Of a DNA stretch of 64,000 nucleotides, positions 56,401 to 64,000 are shown piece by piece. Position numbers and translations under genes: made by a program. Each line of letters opens with the position of its first letter. Within the stretch, counting starts at the first letter, position 1. Location: positions 12,090,690 to 12,154,689 of the forward strand of contig CM065328.1 of the NCBI GenBank assembly GCA_033032175.1, given 5' to 3'. The stretch is from Saturnia japonica. Its lineage: Eukaryota; Arthropoda; Insecta; Lepidoptera; Saturniidae. The notes under the pieces were generated by a model. That model did not search any database and was not told the origin of the DNA. It was given only the letters and a program-made list of their open reading frames with translations.

Positions 56401-57730
56401 CGAAATTTTGTTTTGAAAATTAATTAACATTAATTTAATTAAAATTACTTGCGGCCACTTGTTGACTGGCACTCTGTTATCAATGTATTCTCCTAATCAT
56501 AAATGTATGTAAAAATGTGAATTTTATTAATAACCCGATGAACGTAGAGATTTTGCAGCCGGATCTTAGACTATTAGGAATTATACATAGGTAGAAGGGC
56601 TAAGTAAAATGCTAATGTTATTTTTTACATGTTACATAACACACTTTACTTAGGTTCAAAGGTAAAGTTATCTTATTCAATTTTATTTCATCTACTCAAA
56701 AAAGGCCCATGTTTTTTTTTGGTATGATTGAAAACTGTGTGTGAATCTGTACATTATTAAAAAGAATTTATTTTAAAATAATTTCTTTAGCTCTATTCAT
56801 AAATCCACTATTGAGCTCTACACTAAATATACCTAGTAGGATTATTTCTGTATAATAAAATGTGCATACATTTTACGGATTTATAATTGCTTTTTCTCAA
56901 TAATAAATAAAGAATGCCAAATAGAATAGTAAAAGTATTTTAATATTTGACTAATATTATAAATGTGATAGTTTGGATGTTTGTTCTTCTATTCAATCAC
57001 ACAAAAACGGCTGAAAGATTTGGATGAAATTTGGCACACAGATAACTTTAACATAAACCTAAGCTTGATTAACACATAGCATATTTTAATCCCATTAAAT
57101 GAAATGTTTTTATTCTCCTCTAGAACCAACTATTCTGAAGCCAATAAACGAAGTAACGGGCAGAAGCTAAGGTTAAACTAATAGATTTTAATTTGATCAC
57201 TAAGCATTACAATTTAGAGTTGTTTTGTAGACACTTACTCTCATCTTCTGTGGTATGGGCGCCCTTTTTGATATAAATATCTAACTTCACAGGGTGATGG
57301 ATTGATCTTTGTATTTTAATCCTTATGCACAACCCTATTAGGGTTGCAAGCGAACAATGAGGTACCGTAGGATTGTACTCCACGCGTAATACTGGAACGT
57401 TGTCCGCTGTCGGCTCCTTGACGAATATTCCTTCCTCATAAACAACCTTTAGGTCTTCAAGCGTACTCGGCTTCTCTGGGTCCCGTATCGTGCGTAAAAA
57501 GTCTAGAAAACACCCCAGCACACGTTAAACACAATAAATAATGTCATATAATTCTTTTAACACAAATAATGTCCATAAAACAAACCGTAGATTGTTTCCT
57601 TCAGTTCATTTTCATCCTTGTATCCGAGGTCCTGTAATGTCGCACTTTTGTCCATATAAGCTGGCTTAGCTAACTCCACTGTTGGTTTTGATGTATTATT
57701 TAAAGATAATTTAGAAAAAAATGATATCAT
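50377..57730 (-). CDS. CIAO2A: CIAO2A / FAM96A (MIP18 family), cytosolic Fe-S assembly factor, 3 exons, 168 aa
   Basis: CIAO2 proteins belong to the cytosolic iron-sulfur assembly targeting system with CIAO1 and deliver clusters to client apoproteins; in mammals the 2A form is linked to iron regulatory protein 1. Exons are 57730-57586, 57502-57239 and 50474-50377, with phases 1 and 1. They total 507 nt including TAA. The protein contains [39 protein letters not shown] (the conserved CxxxTxxG-type MIP18 core with the reactive cysteine) and, across the last junction, [39 protein letters not shown] and AAAMENPNL match human CIAO2A better than CIAO2B. ATG at 57730 is the first ATG in frame; a GTG-initiated extension 24 nt upstream was rejected. 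Methionine at residue 28 is an alternative start. The 6.76-kb second intron holds a LINE and the large inverted-repeat element. Confidence 0.95.
50560..51070 (+). mobile_element. Family C copy, long version, in CIAO2A intron 2
   Basis: Begins TGCCAGTGGCTTCGCTCACG, contains ATATCTCTTATGGTTTACTC and ends ACAGACACTTCAATTTTATT. Confidence 0.65.
51350..53710 (-). mobile_element. 5'-truncated LINE with broken reverse transcriptase (Jockey-like)
   Basis: About 2.3 kb on the minus strand, ending in an A-rich tail at 51350. Four overlapping frames cover a linker (53093-52752), RT palm with [17 protein letters not shown] (52767-52513), the FADDTS catalytic box and downstream thumb (52537-51938) and a C-terminal piece (51792-51538, with [20 protein letters not shown]). 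Frameshifts separate them, and the box usually reading GVPQGS is degraded to SVPQGSFLG, so it is inactive. Related truncated copies lie at 29115-29390 and 60400-60720. It sits in CIAO2A intron 2 in sense orientation. Confidence 0.85.
53993..54495 (+). mobile_element. Family C copy in CIAO2A intron 2
   Basis: Has GTGCTCGTGTGGACTATAGA, TTTCAGAGATTACCCGGAAC and ends ACACTTCAATTTTATTTATA. Confidence 0.65.
55186..56566. mobile_element. 1381-bp element with about 520-bp inverted arms (foldback-like)
   Basis: Left arm 55186-55702 and right arm 56046-56566 are near-perfect reverse complements over about 520 bp, starting AGATCCGGCAGC and AGATCCGGCTGC. Differences are few single bases and small gaps, so the arms are recent or gene-converted. 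The loop (55703-56045) has no coding frame. No target duplication is evident. Confidence 0.85.
56567..57238. other. End of CIAO2A intron 2, AT-rich, with one repeat fragment
   Basis: 56945-57170 contains AAACGGCTGAAAGATTTGGA and AACGGGCAGAAGCTAAGG, in the style of a decayed interspersed element. No coding frame. Confidence 0.35.
57239..57502 (-). CDS. CIAO2A: CIAO2A exon 2 (residues 49-137), MIP18 core
   Basis: Acceptor TTTTCTAG and donor GTAAGT. Carries the domain core with [13 protein letters not shown] and ends HTTEDE plus one base. Confidence 0.95.
57586..57730 (-). CDS. CIAO2A: CIAO2A exon 1 (residues 1-48)
   Basis: Encodes a variable leader beginning [12 protein letters not shown] and ends KETIY plus one base; donor GTTTGT is weak but the junction restores [11 protein letters not shown] exactly. 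The following intron is 83 bp. Confidence 0.9.
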
Positions 57731-57779
57731 ATCGTTAAGTAAGAGTGTAATCACGGGTTACGATTCTATGCGACTACGA

Positions 57780-58430
57780 AGACGAACAATCAACAAATTA
57801 TAAAATGACGGACATGTTTTTGGTAAGTGGAAATTCGTTATTTCCCCGTACGCTATCTATCTCTATGTAGAAATGGAAATGACTGCTATTTAAAAATAAC
57901 TGCCAAAGCTACATATCAAATTTTATTTTTTATCACTACTATTTCACCTGCGATAAATGAATTTCATAACTACAAACATAGAAAATCAATGTCTCTCTGT
58001 TAAAGGTATGTTTAGCAATGAAATATTTATTACAGCCATTTCTTACAGATCTCTAAATACTAGGTTCTGAAATAATACTTTTTATGAATGATTTCTTTTG
58101 TATCTAATCAAGTCTGCTGTACTTCTTCCTTACTTCTTACCTACACACAAACTTTAACAAAGTATATATTAACAATTTTAAAAACGACATTAAGTAGGCA
58201 CTACCTGTTCGATAAATCAATATTACACAGGCGTTGCCTGGTCGTTAAATCGACATGCATGAGCATTAAATGATGTATAATGAGTTTTAGTTTTAGCATA
58301 AAATTTCGTATAAAATTTTAGCATTAAATTGTAAATAACGGGCATAAAATTGCGAAAAGACAATGTTTATTCATTTATTAAATTGTGTAAAATACATATT
58401 TCAGTATTAACTTGCGTAAATTCCTCATAA
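57780..58430. other. Region upstream of CIAO2A: expected promoter; nothing assigned
   Basis: The gene's transcription start should be near 57740-57850. No confident core promoter motif. AT-rich without coding frames. Confidence 0.3.
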
Positions 58431-58431
58431 A

Positions 58432-58672
58432 CTTAGTGGTCCTAAGAGCGACTGCTATGCTCGAGGTCCTCGGTTCGATTCCCTGGTCGAGCAAAGTGCT
58501 ATTGGGGTTTTCTTATGAAATTCTCAGTAGCAGATCAGAGTTTGGTTTCGTGACCGATTAATGGCAATAGGATCGCTCCCTATTACATGGGACCTAAAAA
58601 CATACTTGGCGAACTATGGGAGTATATTAGTATACCTCTGCCTAACCTTTGGAATATAGGCGTGATAGTAGC
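58432..58672 (+). mobile_element. tRNA-derived SINE, diverged copy
   Basis: Box B-like GGTTCGATTCCC and the body TATGAAATTCTCAGTAGCAG are kept, but the copy is more diverged than those at 28523 and 35346 and lacks a clear target duplication. Confidence 0.8.
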
Positions 58673-59634
58673 CCCACATGGCACAGTACGACTTAGAAAA
58701 GTTTAAATGCGAGGAAAACGTATGGTCAATTTCCATCTTTCCGCCCATGACTAACTTTTGCGTAAATAGCATACTTAGTCAGTTGTATGTCGAGGTGTTA
58801 AACATCTATGTATACAGGGTTATTGATAATTCGACGTATTTCCGTTGAGGTGATAGGGGTAACTATTTGCGATAATTTTAATCCCCCTATGCATTATGCA
58901 AAAGTGAACCATTTTTGGGTTAATATTTTTCTAAATAAGTCAAAAATGCAACATCAAAAATTTATTTTAAAAAACATAAATTTATATTTCATTTTTTTCT
59001 GTTTTATAAAACATTTAAACACTGGTTATTTATCAATATTAAAACAAAATTTTTATTATCGGTCCCAATTTTAAAATGCGAGACGAAAATCAACATTATT
59101 TTAATATATTTTTAAGATCTTTTGAACAATTGTTCACACAAAGAGTGTTAAATTGAGAACTTTAGTTGTTGAACTTTGTCGAGCTTGAAAGACACGTGAG
59201 TTCGTGTGAGTCGTTTATATTCTGTTAGTAGATATTGTGCCAGTTTCACTAGCATAATGTCTACGTCTATTAGTTGACCGCTTAAAGTGATAACTTAACT
59301 ACACCATACCTACTGTAAATGGTCGATAGACTGGGTAGACTGCGAGTGTACTGCAAGGAATATCTGGAAGTTTCTAAATAATATGCGGGTATAGCTGAGT
59401 CGCATGGACAGTGATATACGCTTCGAGGTAGTACAAGTACCCCGCTTGACTTAGACGTATGACAATCTTATAACTTCAATTACAATGGTTTCATTGGAAA
59501 CTTATAGGTAATCGTGAAGGCACTGCGAGTAATATCGCATCTAGGTAACAAGTGATAAATATCTGGCTTAACCTAGTTAGATCTGTGAAATACCGTGCCT
59601 TGTTTTTAGAGAACGTCAAAACAAGTATACTTCA

Positions 59635-59870
59635 AGAGTTATCCTCGTTAATGCGTTAACGAGAGGATCCGGGGATGCGACGATATGTTTAAGAGGTTAT
59701 CCTTGTTTCTGTGGATTTAGAATCAAGGTGCGACGGAAATATGATATCATCGTTAAAACGTTGAGGCGTTACCGGGCTAAGTCGTTTCAGTAACGACGTT
59801 GTTTTTAGGTTACCTTTGTTTCCGTTAATACGGAAGTGAGATGAGCCATAGGTTGTTGCAATGTCCACCA
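59635..59870. repeat. Imperfect repeat with hairpin motifs
   Basis: TTATCCTCGTT, GTTATCCTTGTTT and GTTACCTTTGTTT recur at about 59639, 59696 and 59808. CTCGTTAATGCGTTAACGAG and TTCCGTTAATACGGAA are perfect stems. Confidence 0.45.
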
Positions 59871-60399
59871 CTGATAAGTGACACCTGACGTGAAAACAAT
59901 ATAACTTTTGTGCGACGAAACGGGCACATAGTACCTAACGGTCAGCATGGAAACGTGGGTGCTGGCGACGCGCCTTCAGTGGGGCGTGTAGGCTATAGTA
60001 GAGGAGATAGTGCGGTAACCGAATAAGAAGTCGATAATTTCGAAGTAGTTGGTGTTTACGGGTAATTAAAACAACTGAGTGAGTCGTACTGTTTTTATTT
60101 TTACTTTGATGCTGAATATCTTCCTGTTTTGTCCAATATTCGGCATGCGTGTTGATAGTAGAATCAAGATAGCAAGTAATTTGGTAAGCTTAGTTGATAA
60201 TACTGTTTTCTTGAGTATTTAGTTTTATTAAAAAATTACAGTGGGATGCGCACATTAATACTTTTGTGATATTTCACTGCGAGTTTCAGCAGCTGAGGTA
60301 GATACTATATTGATATTACAAAAGCGGGCATTTCGAGTAACATATAACATGATACCTCAATAGTCACTAAAGAACAAGGTCCTGGTAATAATTATCTTA

Positions 60400-60720
60400 T
60401 ATTTGCCTTCCCAATACATTCTTAATAATTTAATGTATATTCGTAAAAACTTTGACAAGCTAGATTTTGACCAAGACTCGCACAGTTTTGATAATAGAAA
60501 TAGATATTAATTATTTGCCGTACAGTATTTTAGACGGTAATAGGTTTAGGCTCTATGATAAGATCCCGAAGCACATTACTAATTTACCAAACAATGAGTT
60601 CAAGGATCTCGTCAAGCAGGTTTAACTATGAAAGGATTATTATAGGGTAAATGATGATGATGTCTGGAAGTGACTTCCGCACTGCGCATCTATACAAATA
60701 AAAAGAAATCTATAAAATGA
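60400..60720 (+). mobile_element. Fragment of the same LINE as 51350-53710, plus strand
   Basis: Frame IPKHITNLPNNEFKDLVKQV, followed by a stop, matches the C-terminal piece of the 51.5-kb LINE; GATGTCTGGAAGTGACTTCC continues the likeness. Confidence 0.65.
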
Positions 60721-60989
60721 AAAGAAAATAGAAAGTACACGTGATATTGTGAGTAATGTATTGGGCCAAAGATTTAATGAGATATTTAATACATTCGAAG
60801 AAAATGGAAGGTCAATGGAGATCGGTCATGGCAGCAGCAGTACCACCAGGCCAAGATGAAAATAACCGAGACGTAGAACAGTATACAAAATACCATGACT
60901 CTAAGCAAGATGCTCTAAAAATTTCATGCGATTAAAAAAAGTCTGTTTTGTCATATTTTGATTATGAGAGGTGATAAAAGAAAATAAAT

Positions 60990-61740
60990 TATTAATAAAA
61001 AAGCACACCACATCAGTAGCACGAGAGCTTTTGCCGAGAGTGTACATATCACGAGTAAGTACGTGCCGAGGCTACGCTACGAACCCAGATACATAACAAG
61101 TTTGTATATACACTTTATCCTTTTATTTAGTTTAATTACGACACAAAAGGGATGTACTATATTGACTTTACGAGGTAATGTATCGACTTTGTCTTAAGCG
61201 CCTACGACAAGTCAGTCAGTGGCAGACCGACCATAAGGTGGAGCGATCGTATACATAATGAGGTGGTGACAGGTCGCCATTTACGATGTAATTCAGGACG
61301 TTACACGAGGATTATTATTTAACCCAGTCTGAAATAGTTAAAATACCTATCTCTTATTTTGCCTAAGTGCCATATAAAACACTCCAAATGAATTGAAGCC
61401 TGAGAGTAGTGCGAATAAGATTTAATATCTTATTTCTAATTACACTGTGCAGATTTACTCTCTCTTTTTATGTCACATTGTCCTGAGATATATATATATA
61501 TATATAGTATATACACTATATATAATAGGCGTACGAATTCTGTGACTTGTATTTAAGTCAAGTGAACGATACTTAATCAAAAATATAGCAGATATTTTCA
61601 ATTTAATATAGCAGATGACAAATTATTTTTGTTTTCATATGAAAAGTAGCAGTTATGCGTAAAATGTTCCATGCCTAGTCATAATGTTTTATGTCTATGA
61701 ACTTGACAGACAATGAAGTTATCAATAAAAATTTTTTTAT
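60990..61740. other. Intergenic segment with TA microsatellite, no gene seen
   Basis: A TA repeat lies at about 61488-61525. The rest has no conserved frame; 60990-61320 is somewhat GC-richer and could be repeat-derived. Confidence 0.4.
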
Positions 61741-61819
61741 CCCATTTTAAATTTTTAAAAGGGTATTCGGATCCACCCTTTAATTGTTACAAAGAACTCA
61801 TTTAAATATTATATCTAAA

Positions 61820-62260
61820 TATCCATATCTCATTCAAGTATCAAAGCAAAGGTTTAATACTTGTGAGTAGGTACCCAACTCAATTATAATTATTATTAAA
61901 TTGTCGAACAAGGCTTGTGCTTGCCCTACTGAGGGATAAATCAAATCGTCCTTAATCATGTATCGAAACCGCATTTCATGCCGCTTGAGGGTTTTGATAT
62001 TTGAGAGTTCTATAAAAATGTTTGCTTGTCCGTGCCAAGCTTAGGGATGAATTGATATCGTTCTCATTAATATATCGAAACCACATTCGATACAACCTCA
62101 AAGTTTCGATACTTGCGAGTTCTTAAATATAGTTTTGGTTGTCCTTGCACTACTTAGGTATGAATCCATATCGTCTTCATTCAATTATCAAATCAAAGTA
62201 TTTAAACATCGTTTGATACCACTTAAAAGTTTCGATTCTAGTGAGTTACGATAAATAGTT
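61820..62260. repeat. Divergent tandem repeat, four units of about 110-120 bp
   Basis: Units start near 61821, 61941, 62051 and 62167, sharing ATATCGT..TCATTAAT-like starts, TATCGAAACCRCATT, AGTTTCGATACTTGCGAGTT and TAGGGATGAAT-type ends. Lies just beyond the RpS11 3' end. Confidence 0.6.
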
Positions 62261-62341
62261 ACGATATTTTACGAATAAGTTGAATTAAACGGTTAGACGA
62301 AAACGGTCACAAATAAAAGAAGGAAATACTTATAACATAAG

Positions 62342-62347
62342 TTTATT
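62342..62347 (-). terminator. RpS11 poly(A) signal overlapping the stop codon
   Basis: The message reads TTCTAAATAAAC, so AATAAA begins with the last A of the TAA stop. No other AATAAA is seen close downstream. A 3' UTR of about 20-30 nt is implied, which is plausible for ribosomal protein mRNAs. Confidence 0.5.
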
Positions 62348-62470
62348 TAGAACTTTTTGAAGGATTTTTTGGAACCCTTGCCTTTGGAGACCTTCAGTAC
62401 ATTAAATCTGACGGTCTTGGAGAGCGGCCTGCACTCGCCGATCGTGACGATGTCTCCGATTTCCACGTCC
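62347..62470 (-). CDS. RpS11: Ribosomal protein S11 (uS17), last coding exon; 5' part outside window
   Basis: A component of the 40S small ribosomal subunit. The exon runs from acceptor CTTTCCAG (first base 62470) to TAA (62349-62347). It encodes [20 protein letters not shown] then [10 protein letters not shown] and the basic tail [11 protein letters not shown], nearly identical to the C-terminus of animal RpS11 ([28 protein letters not shown]). These are the last 41 or so residues of a protein of about 155. Upstream exons are not found up to base 64000, so the preceding intron exceeds 1.5 kb. Confidence 0.95.
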
Positions 62471-64000
62471 CTGGAAAGAAAGAAAAACTAAACTTAAACA
62501 CAAACATCAAGAATGGAATAGGTTTGATAATACAGAATTATAATCAGAGTTTGGGTTAAACACGTTTGTCATCAAATAGTCTTCAGAAGACCGTCGTGTG
62601 GATATCATCATATTGCCGTATTGTCATTTTCGGGATGGTAAACTCGTCAAAGCCACCCAGTATATACCAGTCTCTGAGATGCTACAGGCCAGCACAACAG
62701 CAATGACTGGCGATGGATTACCGATCTCTCGATGGTCACCATTGTTTCTGGATTGTACTGTACTTACCATCAGGTCACTTTGCCTTGCAACTATAAAAAC
62801 AAACTATTAGTGTAAATAGAAATCAAATATGTAGTAGGTAATATTTTACTACTTTCGCAGACCTTTTAAGATTTGTGTATGCTACTGGAATATTGTAATA
62901 ATCGTTTGTTTAAAATTAAACTAGTCTATACTAATATTATGAGACTAGTCCTGCTCCTCAGTGTCGCCCGTGTTAATTTTATCCGACAAACACCACACTG
63001 CCTGATTATAATTGTTCTCACCTCCTGTACTTGCTTACAGCTTTCCCGATGGCTTAATTTTATTGGTTATTGCTCCGCTTCTTAATCTTAGAATGAAGTT
63101 AAATACCCTATACCTTTCTTAATAGGCTATAAAATAAGAAAAAAAAATTGCTGGGTTCTTTTCCGGGGTCCAAGGTTATGCGAGTCACACAGCTCATCCT
63201 CTCCACTACTACTATTGTCACAGACCAGAGCCAAGTGTTAAATTATTTCAATTTTCCATTGTTTCGTAAATGATGTGTCCAAATGAGATGCTTTAAAGGG
63301 TAAAGTTAAACTTCATAAAATTTTCTTTATGATAAAATAACTTGTGTTTGTTAGGATTAATATGGCATGCCTAAAAATAATGCTAATAAATTACTTTTTA
63401 ATATTCAACAAATGTTTGTCACAAAATAGCTTGTTGTTGTTTATGTATAAAGCAATTTATGAGCATTTGACTCCTGACTTCTTAACAAAAATCAATAATT
63501 AAGGCTAACTGAGAGTTGTACCCTAATACTATGTAGCCTATAATACTATTCCTCATGAATATCTAGCTATCATATACAAAAAGAATATTTCGAATCAAAC
63601 TGATTGATAGTTCCAGAGATTAACGCGAATAAACAAACAAAAAAAAATTCCGTTTTCTTATATCATAAATTACATTTGGATCGGCCTGTATCTGATATTA
63701 GGTCCATTGAATAAATAAGTACTCAAAAATGGAACAACCACTTTGTGCCATCTCCAGTGACGTAATGTTCAAACTCCACGTTCGTTATTACAATTGTGCG
63801 TTTGTTCAACCTCCAAATTAAAATTTAAAAATAAGGCAATATAATTTTCATTCATTTAAAAGAACTATAATTATTGATTCATGGAGCACCATGTATTATG
63901 ATAATTTCAAGAACCTTTAAAATAAAGCTTTGTTTTCAAATTAGGGTAAAAAACCTTCTCCTATAAAATGTAACCAATGGTGGATTGAACAAATAAGCAC
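62471..64000. other. RpS11 intron (partial) with repeat debris
   Basis: 62645-62775 carries a diverged family G piece (CTCTCGATGGTCACCATTGT). 62925-63120 resembles an interspersed element. No further RpS11 exon was found. Confidence 0.5.

Noticed and set aside
55186..56566. Target-site duplication for the large inverted-repeat element
   Set aside because: The flanks (TAGTACG and TAGACTA) do not match beyond three bases at any sensible offset, so the transposon class was left open.
57731..57754. N-terminal extension of CIAO2A from a GTG codon
   Set aside because: GTG is not a usual eukaryotic start, and an ATG follows 24 nt later.

Overview
The window is nuclear DNA from an insect, most probably a moth or butterfly (Lepidoptera). 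It is AT-rich, its genes are split by GT-AG introns, and the introns are packed with short transposable elements of types familiar from lepidopteran genomes. No bacterial-style operons, ribosome binding sites or rRNA genes are seen. Four protein genes can be supported, all on the minus strand.

Bases 85-42945 hold CPSF1/CPSF160, the large scaffold subunit of the pre-mRNA cleavage and polyadenylation specificity factor. I resolved 28 coding exons whose lengths add to 4290 nt (1430 codons) with every phase consistent. The last exon, roughly 25-30 codons, lies beyond the left edge. Bases 49069-50337 hold an intronless ATG13, the HORMA-domain subunit of the ULK1/Atg1 autophagy-initiation complex. 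Bases 50377-57730 hold CIAO2A (FAM96A/MIP18 family, cytosolic Fe-S assembly) in three exons. Its stop codon lies only 39 nt upstream of the ATG13 start codon, in the same frame. Bases 62347-62470 hold the final coding exon of ribosomal protein S11 (uS17); the rest is beyond the right edge.

The most striking non-genic structure is a tandem satellite of about 7.9 kb (3411-11298) that almost fills one CPSF1 intron. It has about 120-125 monomers of 63, 64 or 65 bp, in places organised as a 192-bp trimeric higher-order repeat, and most monomers carry a perfect 12-bp palindrome inside a longer dyad. Other mobile DNA includes two 5'-truncated LINEs with reverse transcriptase remains, LINE fragments, three copies of a tRNA-derived SINE (two with clear target-site duplications), a solo LTR, a PIF/Harbinger-like element, two hAT-like elements, and a 1.38-kb element with about 520-bp inverted arms. 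There are also at least nine dispersed repeat families. Several insertions are nested, and other copies in the window serve as empty-site references.

The genes look unrelated in function (mRNA 3' processing, Fe-S assembly, autophagy, translation). The one neighbour pair that may share expression is CIAO2A-ATG13. No homology search could be run: gene names rest on recognised protein families, while most repeat classes rest on structure and copies within the window.
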